A DNA stretch of 64,000 nucleotides from Sellimonas catena (GTDB taxonomy: Bacteria; Bacillota; Clostridia; Lachnospirales; Lachnospiraceae), in assembly GCF_045063725.1 (NCBI RefSeq), contig NZ_CP173695.1. One strand, 5' to 3'. The notes under the pieces are model-generated. The model did not search any database. It worked only from the letters and a program-made list of their open reading frames with translations, and was not told the origin of the DNA. Both the position numbers and the translations under genes were made by a program. This document shows positions 56,073 through 64,000 of this stretch, piece by piece. Each line of letters begins with the position of its first letter. Within the stretch, counting starts at the first letter, position 1.

Positions 56073-56911
56073 GATTCCAACACCTGTGCTGCATCGCTTA
56101 AGTATGCATTGTTCACCTGGTCAAAGGCTTCGTTTTCCACTGCTTCTGTCAGCTTCGGATCGATCGGAATCCGGCCGAGTACCGGAATCTCCAGTTCTTT
56201 TGCAATGTCTTCAATATGACTCTTTCCAAAGACCTCGATCTTCCGTCCGCAGTCCGGGCACTCCAGATAACTGAAGTTTTCCACGATTCCAAGTACCGGA
56301 ATATTCATGTCTTTTGCCATATGATATGCTTTCTTTACAATCATGCTGACAAGATCCTGCGGAGATGTCACAATTACGACACCGTCCACCGGAAGAGACT
56401 GGAATACCGTAAGCGGTACATCTCCGGTTCCAGGAGGCATATCTACGAAGAGATAATCTACGTCACCCCACATGACATCGGTCCAGAACTGAGTCACCAC
56501 GCCTGCGATGATCGGTCCTCTCCAGATGACCGGGGTATCTTCTTTCTCCAGAAGCAGATTGACAGACATGATCTTCGTTCCGTCTTTTGCTACGCAAGGA
56601 AGCATTCCCTCTTCATTTCCAAGGGCCTGCTCATGGATTCCATACATCTTCGGGATCGATGGCCCTGTGATATCTGCATCCAAAATTCCCGCCGTATATC
56701 CTTTCTCAATCATCATTCTTGCAAGGGATGCCGTAACCATGGATTTACCGACTCCACCTTTTCCGCTGATGACTCCGATCACTTTTCTGACCGCTGAATA
56801 CGGATTCGCCGGTTTTCTGAAATCCTTCTTCTGGCTGGTACATGTCGATGCATGAGCACATCCGGCACATCCTTCTGAAGGACAGCTTTCCTGTTTCTTT
56901 TCTTCTGCCAT
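56069..56911 (-). CDS. mrp: Mrp/NBP35-family iron-sulfur carrier ATPase
   Basis: A 280-residue deviant-Walker ATPase that carries FeS clusters to target proteins. The N-terminal extension has four cysteines (10, 15, 18, 24) like NBP35. Walker A is VISGKGGVGKS, followed by DADITGPSIPKMYG and DYLFVDMPPGTGD. The C-terminal CPDCG gives the bridging cluster cysteines. 13 nt after ridA and overlapping fRMsr. Confidence 0.94.
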   Translation of the reverse strand: MAEEKKQESCPSEGCAGCAHASTCTSQKKDFRKPANPYSAVRKVIGVISGKGGVGKSMVTASLARMMIEKGYTAGILDADITGPSIPKMYGIHEQALGNEEGMLPCVAKDGTKIMSVNLLLEKEDTPVIWRGPIIAGVVTQFWTDVMWGDVDYLFVDMPPGTGDVPLTVFQSLPVDGVVIVTSPQDLVSMIVKKAYHMAKDMNIPVLGIVENFSYLECPDCGRKIEVFGKSHIEDIAKELEIPVLGRIPIDPKLTEAVENEAFDQVNNAYLSDAAQVLES

Positions 56912-56924
56912 GTCTTTAATGCTC

Positions 56925-57302
56925 CTATTCCTCTACTGCTGCGATCACTTCGATCTCGCAAAGTACATTCTTCGGCAGTTCCTTCACTGCCATGCAGCTT
57001 CTTGCCGGTTTGGATGTGAAATATTTTGCGTATACTTCATTAAATGCTGCAAAATTAGCCATATCGCTTAAGAAGCATGTTGTCTTTACAACATGATCAA
57101 AATCTGTTCCTGCTGCTTTTAATACTTCGCCGACATTCTTGCATGCCTGCTCTGCCTGACCTTCAATTGTGTCAGCCTCTACTGTATCCGTTGCCGGATT
57201 GATCGGAATCTGTCCTGCTGAGTAAAATACTCCTCCTGATACATATCCCTGAGAATAAGGCCCTAATGCTTTTGGTGCTTTTTCTGTTGCTACTACTTTC
57301 AT
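56925..57302 (-). CDS. ridA: RidA family enamine/imine deaminase
   Basis: A 125-residue RidA (YjgF/YER057c) with GPYSQGYVSGGVFYSAGQI, the arginine in KPARSCMAVKELP, and CEIEVIA at the end. It hydrolyses reactive 2-aminoacrylate from PLP enzymes. GAGGAGTGACAGACG before ATG. It leads the ridA-mrp-fRMsr cluster. Confidence 0.95.
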   Translation of the reverse strand: MKVVATEKAPKALGPYSQGYVSGGVFYSAGQIPINPATDTVEADTIEGQAEQACKNVGEVLKAAGTDFDHVVKTTCFLSDMANFAAFNEVYAKYFTSKPARSCMAVKELPKNVLCEIEVIAAVEE

Positions 57303-57387
57303 CGTCTGTCACTCCTCTTATCGATATTTACAGTGTATTACTGCATCTTGTTATAGTATAACACCTTTTCTCCTGCTTTGGCAATTG

Positions 57388-58566
57388 CTAGTGATTGGCT
57401 TTCCGGAAAATTTCCAGCACATCGGAAGCGTCGAGCGGGCGGAGTACGGAAAGCCGGACGGTATCATTCATCGTCGCGTCCATAGCCAGCTCTTCCAGTG
57501 TTTTTTCATCCTGAATTCCGATTCCGAGTTCCCCAAGCGATACCGGCATTCCAATACTTTTAAAATAGGATACGGTCTTTTCAATTCCTTCTCTTGCCGT
57601 TTCTTCCCCACTGCCTTCAATGCCCCAGACCTGTTTTGCGTAGTGGACAAACCGGTTCACATCATTGGTCCACACATACTCCGCCCAGGAGCCCCAGACT
57701 GCGGTAAGAGTTGCCCCATGGACACAGTCAAATCTTGCACTCAAGGCATGCCCCAGCTTGTGGACAGAAAAGTCTTTTGCTCTTCCAAGGCCCGTCAGGT
57801 TGTTATGGGAAAGACTGCCGCACCACATCAGCTCGCTCATGGCATCATAATCCGCCGGATTTTGAAGCGCCTTTCTTCCACTGTCGATAACGGTCCGCAG
57901 AAGTCCCTCCGCAATCTCATCCGTCATCCGGTTTTCCTGGTCCGGAATAAAATACCGTTCCAGTGTGTGCATCATGATATCCGCAATCCCGCATCCGATC
58001 TGGTATTTCGGAAGTGTAAAGGTAAGCTCCGGATTCATAATGGCAAAGGCCGGCCGGTTCAGCTCCGTTCCGAGACCCGATTTCTTCCCGATCACTTCAT
58101 TGGTAAGGACCGCAGAGTCGCTTGTCTCACTTCCCGCGGCCGGAATCGTCAGCACAACGCCGACCTTTGTCGTCCTGGTCAGAGGCACTTTCTTCATCCA
58201 GATATCCCAAAGAGGAATCCCGGGATTTGCCACTCCATGGGCAATGGCCTTGGCCGTATCGATAGCGCTGCCTCCACCTACGCCCAGGATAAAATCCACC
58301 TTCTCCCGGATTCCTTTTTCCACCCCCTCTTCCGCAAATGCAAGCCCTGGATTTGGTTTTACGCCTCCAAACTCTGCATAGGCGATTCCCTCTTCTTCCA
58401 GCGACTTTTCAATCCGCTCCAGCAGCCCCGATCTTCTGGCGCTGCCTCCGCCGTATACAATCAGCGCTTTTGTCCCTCCATGCTTTTTCACTTCTCTGCC
58501 GCAGGAAACTTCTGTGTCTTTTCCAAACACAATCTCTGTCGGCACACAATATGTAAAATTCCGCAT
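57388..58566 (-). CDS. Iron-containing alcohol dehydrogenase (butanol dehydrogenase type)
   Basis: A 392-residue group III ADH of the YugJ/BdhA type: YGGGSARRSGLLERI, GVGGGSAIDTAKAIAHG, and the metal-binding Asp/His in GCGIADIMMHTLERYF, KLGHALSARFDCVHGATL. NADPH-dependent aldehyde/alcohol interconversion is likely. Single gene; AAGGAGG upstream. Confidence 0.93.
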   Translation of the reverse strand: MRNFTYCVPTEIVFGKDTEVSCGREVKKHGGTKALIVYGGGSARRSGLLERIEKSLEEEGIAYAEFGGVKPNPGLAFAEEGVEKGIREKVDFILGVGGGSAIDTAKAIAHGVANPGIPLWDIWMKKVPLTRTTKVGVVLTIPAAGSETSDSAVLTNEVIGKKSGLGTELNRPAFAIMNPELTFTLPKYQIGCGIADIMMHTLERYFIPDQENRMTDEIAEGLLRTVIDSGRKALQNPADYDAMSELMWCGSLSHNNLTGLGRAKDFSVHKLGHALSARFDCVHGATLTAVWGSWAEYVWTNDVNRFVHYAKQVWGIEGSGEETAREGIEKTVSYFKSIGMPVSLGELGIGIQDEKTLEELAMDATMNDTVRLSVLRPLDASDVLEIFRKANH

Positions 58567-58655
58567 CTATCGTCCTCCTTCCAAGACTGTTTCTTAGCCT
58601 ATTTCGCCATAATCTTTTTCCTGCTGCCATTTCCCGGTTCATTTTTCAGAAGTAT

Positions 58656-58684
58656 TTGAACTATCACAACAAATATGTTATCCT
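58656..58684 (+). promoter_or_regulatory. Promoter of the DtxR-like gene
   Basis: TTGAAC (58656-58661) and TATCCT (58679-58684), 17-bp spacer. Confidence 0.7.
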
Positions 58685-58722
58685 AAACTACAAAGATACT
58701 ATATATGGAAGGAGGCACTCTG

Positions 58723-59121
58723 TTGAAGATACAGGAATCCGCTGAAAATTATCTGGAAACAATCCTGATGCTGGGAAAAGAAAAAGGAAATGTCCGTTCT
58801 ATTGATATCGCAACTGCTCTTTCTTTTTCAAAGCCGAGTGTCAGTGTAGCCATGAAAAACCTGCGGGAGAATGGATATATTTTGATGGACAAGGACGGCT
58901 ATATCGCATTGACAGAAAAGGGGCATGAGATTGCTGAGACCATTTACGAGCGTCACACCCTTCTTTCCAGCTTCCTGATGTATCTCGGCGTTTCCAGGGA
59001 AACTGCCACTCAGGACGCCTGCCGGATTGAACATGTCATCAGCCCGGAAAGTTTTGAGGCCTTAAAGCAGCATGTATACAGCCACAAGGAAATTATGGAT
59101 TTAAATGATGTGAAGATGTAG
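58723..59121 (+). CDS. DtxR/MntR-family metal-dependent regulator
   Basis: A 132-residue regulator. It begins KIQESAENYLETILMLGKEKG; the HTH is IDIATALSFSKPSVSVAMKNLRENGYI. The metal/dimer domain contains ERHTLLSSFLMYLGV and ACRIEHVISPESFEALKQH. There is no SH3-like third domain, so it is MntR-like in length. TTG 58723 is the start, AAGGAGG 7 nt upstream; an ATG inside the ribosome site is unlikely. Flanked by metal and FeS genes; target unknown. Confidence 0.9.
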   Translation: MKIQESAENYLETILMLGKEKGNVRSIDIATALSFSKPSVSVAMKNLRENGYILMDKDGYIALTEKGHEIAETIYERHTLLSSFLMYLGVSRETATQDACRIEHVISPESFEALKQHVYSHKEIMDLNDVKM

Positions 59122-59123
59122 TC

Positions 59124-59152
59124 AAAACAGGGAGGCATAACCTCCCTGTTTT
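59124..59152. terminator. Terminator between the DtxR-like gene and the SufB-like gene
   Basis: A 12-bp stem AAAACAGGGAGG/CCTCCCTGTTTT with a 5-nt loop and T-runs both ways; used by both convergent transcripts. Confidence 0.92.
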
Positions 59153-59163
59153 TTCCTTTCTGT

Positions 59164-60087
59164 TTAGTTGAGGAAATTTTCAATGATGACGCCTTCCGCT
59201 TCCTCCTCATTAAGTCCAAACGTCTGAAGCTTCAAAAGCTGTTCACTGTTGATCCTTCCAATTGCCGCTTCATGTATAATCTGAGCATCCACATTTCTCG
59301 CGTCAATCTCCGGAATGGAGCGTACCTGAGCATCATTCATAATAATCGAATCACACTGAATATGGGCATGGCAGGCCGCCTTTCCGACTGCCCTCGGATG
59401 GAAGGTCTGGATGGACTCTCCCTTTGCCACGGACCGTGAAATGATCTGTGCCGAGCTTGCATCCCCGTTCATAATCACCTTCATGTTGGAGACCGCTTCC
59501 TGTTTATCGTGTGTCATCAGTTTTTCTGTCACGGTAAGACGGCTTCCCGCCTCCATGGTAATATCGGTTTCCCTTTTTGTCGAGTCCACTCCCTCGATCT
59601 GTACCGTGTCCATGGTAAAAATGGAGTTTTCGCCGACATAGATATCGGTTACCGGATTTAAGATCCGGGCTCCTGTTCCTTCTCCTTCACCATAATGCTT
59701 TTCTTCGTAATGGACGGACGCATTCTTTCCGATATGGAACGTATGAATTCCGTCATGTCTTGCATCGTTGCATCCGGAATTGTGGATTCCGCATCCTGCA
59801 ATGATGGTTACCTTTGCTCCATCCTCAATGTAAAAATCGTTGTAGACAACATCTGTCATTCCGGAACTGGAAACAACAACCGGAATGTGTACCGTCTCTC
59901 CGTTCGTATCTTTATCAATATAGATATCAATTCCCTGCCTGTCCTCTTTTTTGCGGATTTTGACATGCTCGCTGTCCCCGTGGCAGATGGAAATTCCGTT
60001 TTCACGCAGATTGAAGGCTCCTTCCTGTTTGAATCCTTCCCCGTCAATCATACGAAGTACTTTCTCTGTAATCTTATCCAGCATCAT
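59164..60087 (-). CDS. Short SufB/SufD-family scaffold (minimal SUF/SMS type)
   Basis: A 307-residue SufB/D-like protein with the beta-helix core and the C-terminal DAQIIHEAAIGRINSEQLLKLQTFGLNEEEAE. CGIHNSGCNDARHDGIH gives candidate cluster-binding residues. It is much shorter than SufB (about 470). Together with the SufC gene it forms the two-gene system described as SMS or ancestral SUF. Starts 21 nt after sufC. Confidence 0.9.
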   Translation of the reverse strand: MMLDKITEKVLRMIDGEGFKQEGAFNLRENGISICHGDSEHVKIRKKEDRQGIDIYIDKDTNGETVHIPVVVSSSGMTDVVYNDFYIEDGAKVTIIAGCGIHNSGCNDARHDGIHTFHIGKNASVHYEEKHYGEGEGTGARILNPVTDIYVGENSIFTMDTVQIEGVDSTKRETDITMEAGSRLTVTEKLMTHDKQEAVSNMKVIMNGDASSAQIISRSVAKGESIQTFHPRAVGKAACHAHIQCDSIIMNDAQVRSIPEIDARNVDAQIIHEAAIGRINSEQLLKLQTFGLNEEEAEGVIIENFLN

Positions 60088-60108
60088 CTTCTTGCACCTT
60101 CTTCCTTC

Positions 60109-60846
60109 TTATACCGCTGCGCCCTGATTTTTCAGGCACTGTGGATGGCTGATGGCTTCTCCTGTCAGATACGGCAGAATCTCCTGTGTTGGTCCGCACT
60201 TTGTCACCTGTCCGCCGTCAATAATCATGACACGGTCCGCCATTTGAATAATCCGTTCCTGATGAGAGATCAGAAGCAGACTCTCCTTTTTCTCCGTATG
60301 AAGCTTTTGAAATTCTTCTACCAGCATGGCAAAACTCCAAAGATCAATCCCGGCCTCCGGTTCATCAAAAATGCAGAGCTTATGCTTTTTCACAAGAACC
60401 GTGGCAATCTCAATCCGCTTCATCTCGCCTCCGGAAAGAGTCGCATCCACTTCCCGGTCCAGATATTCCTCCGCGCAGAGGCCTACCCGGCTCAAAAGCC
60501 CGCAGCAGATATGCTTCGGAAGATCCGTTCCCGCAGCCAGGCTCAGCAGTCTTCTGACAGTCATTCCTTTAAACCGGGGCGGCTGCTGAAACGCAAAACC
60601 AATTCCAGCTTTCGCACGCTCATAAATCGGAAGACTCGTAATGTCCTGCCCGTCCAGCCAGATCTTCCCTTCGGTCGCTTTATAAAGCCCCATCATGAGT
60701 TTGGCAATCGTGGATTTGCCTCCGCCGTTTGGTCCGGTCACAACGAGCATCTCTCCGTCTTTTACTTCAAAGCTGACATCTTTTAGTATTTCCTGCTTTT
60801 TTCCATCTTCTTCTATTTCATAAGAAAGGTGTTCTACTTTCAGCAT
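60109..60846 (-). CDS. sufC: SufC-type FeS assembly ATPase
   Basis: A 245-residue soluble ABC ATPase: Walker A GPNGGGKST, signature LSGGEMKRIEI, Walker B LCIFDEPEAGIDLWS (the SufC-type DEPxAGID), H-loop LLISHQERI. AAAGGAG precedes the ATG. In the minimal system it pairs with the single SufB/D-like scaffold. No sufS or sufU is beside it. Confidence 0.92.
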   Translation of the reverse strand: MLKVEHLSYEIEEDGKKQEILKDVSFEVKDGEMLVVTGPNGGGKSTIAKLMMGLYKATEGKIWLDGQDITSLPIYERAKAGIGFAFQQPPRFKGMTVRRLLSLAAGTDLPKHICCGLLSRVGLCAEEYLDREVDATLSGGEMKRIEIATVLVKKHKLCIFDEPEAGIDLWSFAMLVEEFQKLHTEKKESLLLISHQERIIQMADRVMIIDGGQVTKCGPTQEILPYLTGEAISHPQCLKNQGAAV

Positions 60847-60889
60847 GTTTCCCCATCTCCTTTTATCTGTTCATGATTTAGTATGCCAA

Positions 60890-60938
60890 AAAGATGCCGT
60901 AAAGTAAACACACATTCCTGCTTCTTTACAACATCTTT
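60890..60938 (-). terminator. Terminator of the P-type ATPase gene, overlapping the sufC promoter region
   Basis: A 15-bp stem AAAGATGTTGTAAAG/CTTTACGGCATCTTT (two G-U pairs) followed by TT on the minus strand. Candidate sufC promoter TTTACT/CATACT lies in its right arm. Confidence 0.7.
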
Positions 60939-60941
60939 TTC

Positions 60942-62837
60942 CTATTTACTGCCGTCTGTCTTCAGTGCCCGCATGGCATTAAGGATTGCGATGACTGCAA
61001 CTCCGACATCGGCAAAAACCGCTTCCCACATATTGGCCATTCCAAATGCGCCCAGAACCAGCACGAGCGCCTTCACCGCGAGAGCAAATACAATATTCTG
61101 GCGGACAATCCGAATGGTCTTTCTGGCAATCGCCGTAATCTTCGCGATTTTGGCCGTATCATCATCCATCAGGACAATGTCCGCCGCCTCAATGGCCGCA
61201 TCTGATCCCATGCTTCCCATGGCAATTCCCACATCTGCCCTTCCAAGAACCGGAGCATCATTGATACCATCCCCGACAAAGGCAAGTTTTGCTCTTTTTT
61301 CTCCACTGCCGCTCATCTCGTCAAGAAGCTGTTCCACCAGTTCTACCTTATCTCCCGGCAGTAGTTCTGTATAGACTTCATCGATTCCCAGCTCTTTTGC
61401 CGCTTCCTCCCCGGCCTCTTTTTTATCTCCGGTTAACATCACGGTCTTTTTCACGCCGGACTGTTTGAGAAGACGGATTGTCTCCGGCGCCTGCTCTTTG
61501 ATCGTATCGGAAATTACAACTGTTCCTTCAAATTTTCCGTCCAATGCGAGATATACAACCGTTCCGATACCCCGGTACGGCTCAAACGAGATCCCGTATG
61601 TCTGCATCAGCTTCCCGTTTCCGGCAAGAAGCTCTTTCCCCCGGTAAACGGTACAGATCCCGCATCCTGAAATTTCTTTTGCATCACTGATCTTTTCCGG
61701 CGTCACATCCTTTTTTTCTTCCAGATATGCTTCCCGTATGGACTGGGCAATAGGATGATCGGAATACGCTTCCGCCGCGTAGGCAAGGGTTAAAAGCTCC
61801 CTTTTCTTCTGCTCCGGGAGAACCTCAGTCACCTTGAATTCCCCTTTTGTCAGTGTTCCGGTCTTGTCAAAAACAACTGTCTCCACATCCGCCATCGCTT
61901 CCAGATAATTGCTTCCTTTCACAAGTACCCCGGCCTTGGATGCAGCCCCGATACCACCAAAAAAACTGAGCGGTACAGAGATTACCAAAGCACACGGACA
62001 CGAAATCACGAGAAAGATACACGCCCTCTGGATCCAGTTACTCCATCCTCCTCCCAGAACGACCGGAGGGAGAATCGCAAGAATCACTGCCGCAATGACA
62101 ACTACCGGAGTATAATACTTTGCGAATCTGGTAATGAAGTTTTCCACTTTTGCCTTCTTGCTGCTGGCATTTTCCACCATCTCCAGAATCTTGGAAACTG
62201 TAGAATTCTCAAACTCTTTTGTCACACGTACATGGAGGATACCGCTTCCGTTAATACATCCGCTGATGATATCGGATCCCGGAGTCACTTTCCTTGGAAC
62301 CGATTCTCCTGTCAATGCGGATGTATCGATCATAGAAGTTCCATCCACCACCACTCCGTCAAGCGGAATCCGCTCACCCGGTTTAATGATAATCACACTT
62401 CCAGTCTGAACATCATACGGATCGACCTGGACAAGCTGTCCATCCTCCTCCATGTTGGCATACTCCGGACAAATATCCATCAGTTCCGCGATCGATGCCC
62501 TTGAACGGTTCACCGCATAGCTCTGGAACCATTCCCCTACCTGATAAAAGAGCATGACGGCAACCGCTTCCGCATATTCACCTACTCCAAATGCCCCGAA
62601 AGTAGCAAGCGTCATAAGAAAGTTTTCATCAAAAATCTGTCCGTTCCGGATATTTCTGGCTGCCTTCCACAAAATATCCCAGCCTATTACCAGATATGGA
62701 ATCAGATAAAGAAGAAATCCTTTCGGAAATTCTTTCATTCCTTTCACAGTTCCTGTCTCTTTAAGAATCAAGAGTACTGCATAGAGAAGAAATGCCACAG
62801 CAATTCTTACCAGCATCTTTTTCTGCTTTTTCGTCAT
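60942..62837 (-). CDS. Zinc/cadmium/lead P-type ATPase (PIB-2)
   Basis: A 631-residue heavy-metal exporter. It has SCPCALV (CPC transport site), DKTGTLTKGE (phosphorylated Asp), SDHPIAQSI (HP motif), and GDGINDAPVLGRADVGIAM. A lysine in the seventh helix (AVKALVL) and DVG in the eighth fit the Zn/Cd/Pb subgroup. There is no N-terminal HMA domain. Start at MTKKQKK with AAAAGG upstream. Controlled by an ArsR-like operator. Confidence 0.94.
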   Translation of the reverse strand: MTKKQKKMLVRIAVAFLLYAVLLILKETGTVKGMKEFPKGFLLYLIPYLVIGWDILWKAARNIRNGQIFDENFLMTLATFGAFGVGEYAEAVAVMLFYQVGEWFQSYAVNRSRASIAELMDICPEYANMEEDGQLVQVDPYDVQTGSVIIIKPGERIPLDGVVVDGTSMIDTSALTGESVPRKVTPGSDIISGCINGSGILHVRVTKEFENSTVSKILEMVENASSKKAKVENFITRFAKYYTPVVVIAAVILAILPPVVLGGGWSNWIQRACIFLVISCPCALVISVPLSFFGGIGAASKAGVLVKGSNYLEAMADVETVVFDKTGTLTKGEFKVTEVLPEQKKRELLTLAYAAEAYSDHPIAQSIREAYLEEKKDVTPEKISDAKEISGCGICTVYRGKELLAGNGKLMQTYGISFEPYRGIGTVVYLALDGKFEGTVVISDTIKEQAPETIRLLKQSGVKKTVMLTGDKKEAGEEAAKELGIDEVYTELLPGDKVELVEQLLDEMSGSGEKRAKLAFVGDGINDAPVLGRADVGIAMGSMGSDAAIEAADIVLMDDDTAKIAKITAIARKTIRIVRQNIVFALAVKALVLVLGAFGMANMWEAVFADVGVAVIAILNAMRALKTDGSK

Positions 62838-62944
62838 TTTCCTTTTCCCTTCCGGCAGGCCTGTGCTTCCCACTGCCAGCCTGTATAATCATTCCGGATC
62901 CTGGCATTTGTTTCAATCCTGGAATTCCGGTATTTTATTAAAAC

Positions 62945-62964
62945 ATATGAGCAATTATTCATAT
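62945..62964. promoter_or_regulatory. ArsR/SmtB-type operator of the P-type ATPase
   Basis: ATATGA and TCATAT arms separated by 8 nt match the 12-2-12-like palindromes bound by CadC/SmtB/ArsR zinc or cadmium sensors. It starts 12 nt after the -10, at or just past the transcript start, where binding blocks initiation. No arsR-type gene in the window. Confidence 0.75.
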
Positions 62965-62975
62965 ATTTCGTTTTA

Positions 62976-63004
62976 ACTATACATAGAATTGCAAGCCCTG
63001 TCAA
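62976..63004 (-). promoter_or_regulatory. Promoter of the P-type ATPase
   Basis: TTGACA (63004-62999) and TATAGT (62981-62976), 17-bp spacer; leader about 130 nt. Confidence 0.88.
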
Positions 63005-63042
63005 TAGGTTTTCAGAAAATCTTCCGAACGGGTTTTCAGCAG

Positions 63043-63074
63043 AAAAAAGCTGCGGGTTGCTTCTCCCCGCAGCT
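63043..63074 (-). terminator. Terminator of dnaJ
   Basis: A 9-bp stem AGCTGCGGG/CCCGCAGCT with a 9-nt loop and a run of T on the minus strand. Confidence 0.92.
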
Positions 63075-63084
63075 GTATGTTTTC

Positions 63085-64000
63085 TTAATCGTCCCTCTCC
63101 TCGAAGGTCTCTTTTAATTTGTCCATAAAGCCTTTTTTCTTCGGTTTCTCCGGTTTTTCTTTTTCCGGTTCCGGCTGATTCAGGGAATTGCCTGAAAGAG
63201 CGTCAAACCGTTTGAGTGCTTCCTTTGCTTCCGGACTTAATTTTTCCGGTGTCTGGATCACAAGGGTGACGTACTGGTCTCCCCTCACCTTTGGATTCCG
63301 CACGGACGGTACTCCTTTGCCTTTCAGTCTTACCTTCGTATCTGTCTTTGTTCCAGGTTTAACAGTATAGATGACTTCCCCATCCACCGTCTTGATGCGC
63401 ACATCTCCGCCGAGGGCTGCCTGTGCAAATGAAATCGGCGCTGTGGAGAAAATATTCATGTCCTGTCTCTGGAAGATCGGATGTCTGGATACCGTTACTT
63501 CCACAAGCAGATCTCCTCTTGGTCCTCCATTGGTACCCGGCTCACCTTTGTCCCGTATTCTGACACTCTGTCCATTGTCGATTCCGGCCGGAATTGATAC
63601 CTGAATGGTTTTCTTGCTTGAGATATAACCGGTTCCTGCGCAGTCCGGACACTTTTCACGAATAATCTTGCCGGAGCCATGACAGTCCGGACATGTCTGT
63701 ACATTCTGCACCGTTCCAAAGAAAGACTGTGAGGTGTAGACAACCTGGCCTCTGCCGCCACATCTCGGACACGTCTCCGGACTGGTTCCCGGTTTTGCTC
63801 CTGTTCCCTGACATTTCTCACATGGATCTTTCAGAACGATCTCAATTTCCTTTTCACAGCCGAACACAGCCTCTTCAAAGGTGATCCGGACTCCTTTCCG
63901 GATATTCATCCCCTTCATCGGGCCGTTACTGGTGCGGCCGCTTCTTCTTCCGCCGCCGAAAAAGTCTCCGAAAATATCACCGAAAATATCGCTGAAATCC
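63085..64000 (-). CDS. dnaJ: Chaperone DnaJ, C-terminal part (cut by window edge)
   Basis: About 305 residues of DnaJ; the J-domain is beyond the right edge. Visible parts are the G/F-rich linker (IFGDIFGDFFGGGRRSG), the four zinc-finger motifs CEKCQGTG, CPRCGGRG, CPDCHGSG and CPDCAGTG, and the client-binding domains. The tail KKKGFMDKLKETFEERDD is longer than usual and charged. Followed by a strong terminator. Confidence 0.96.
   Translation of the reverse strand, partial: DFSDIFGDIFGDFFGGGRRSGRTSNGPMKGMNIRKGVRITFEEAVFGCEKEIEIVLKDPCEKCQGTGAKPGTSPETCPRCGGRGQVVYTSQSFFGTVQNVQTCPDCHGSGKIIREKCPDCAGTGYISSKKTIQVSIPAGIDNGQSVRIRDKGEPGTNGGPRGDLLVEVTVSRHPIFQRQDMNIFSTAPISFAQAALGGDVRIKTVDGEVIYTVKPGTKTDTKVRLKGKGVPSVRNPKVRGDQYVTLVIQTPEKLSPEAKEALKRFDALSGNSLNQPEPEKEKPEKPKKKGFMDKLKETFEERDD

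Noticed and set aside
57385..58659. Plus-strand open frame of about 420 codons opposite the iron alcohol dehydrogenase
   Set aside because: Composition mirrors the conserved minus-strand gene; no recognisable protein features.

Overview
This window looks like part of a chromosome from a spore-forming Clostridia bacterium, most likely a Lachnospiraceae-type gut anaerobe. This is inferred from gene content and order, not from a search. The sporulation genes spoIIP, gpr and sigH, the T-box in front of cysS, the rimP-nusA-ylxR-ylxQ-infB operon, NADP-type glutamate dehydrogenase and a minimal SUF-like pair all fit. Strong AGGAGG ribosome sites occur throughout, and TTG or GTG starts are common. 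Nearly all genes lie on the minus strand. The left edge cuts infB and the right edge cuts dnaJ. I see no prophage, CRISPR array, complete insertion sequence or obvious genomic island.

Layout, left to right. 1-3.7 kb: translation/transcription operon (infB, ylxQ, ylxR, nusA, rimP) with a leader that may hold an attenuator. 3.7-9.2 kb: 2-aminoethylphosphonate uptake and breakdown (phnX, phnW, a permease joined in frame to a binding lipoprotein, and an ATPase). 9.3-10.1 kb: a YitT-family membrane gene with a MerR-style promoter and an early in-frame stop. 10.1-14.4 kb: a topoisomerase pair (parC/parE-like). 14.4-16.7 kb: spoIIP and gpr. 16.7-19.3 kb: rpsT (plus strand), an amber-split small ORF, ilvC and ilvN. 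19.3-24.2 kb: ABC-F ATPase, divergent sirtuin, GH35 beta-galactosidase, orphan HPr-like protein. 24.3-28.6 kb: MocR-type regulator with a 3' frameshift, glnS, zinc alcohol dehydrogenase. 28.9-29.7 kb: broken Rpn/PD-(D/E)XK gene. 29.7-34.1 kb: tRNA-Thr and a heterodimeric ABC exporter with its MarR regulator. 34.2-39.5 kb: sigH, rlmB, mrnC, T-box/cysS, frameshifted GNAT, ispF. 39.6-42.3 kb: ABC-2-like transporter and REP-like palindromes. 42.3-42.7 kb: tandemly duplicated tRNA-Met/tRNA-Val pair. 42.8-50.5 kb: gdhA, MarR, purL, a membrane protein and a LysR regulator. 50.5-55.6 kb: Cas4-like nuclease/DinG helicase fusion, a second HPr-like protein, and a LexA-boxed radical-SAM/DUF4130 DNA-repair pair. 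55.6-58.6 kb: free-methionine sulfoxide reductase, Mrp, RidA, iron alcohol dehydrogenase. 58.7-64 kb: DtxR-like regulator, SufC/SufB-like pair, Zn/Cd P-type ATPase with an ArsR-type operator, dnaJ.

The points most worth attention are these: the fused phosphonate transporter; the tandem LexA boxes before the radical-SAM operon; the ArsR-like and MerR-like control sites whose regulators are not nearby; the nuclease-helicase fusion; the two orphan HPr-like proteins; and a set of interrupted genes, two of which break at short A-runs and could be true mutations, slippage sites or assembly errors. I found no clearly new multi-gene system.
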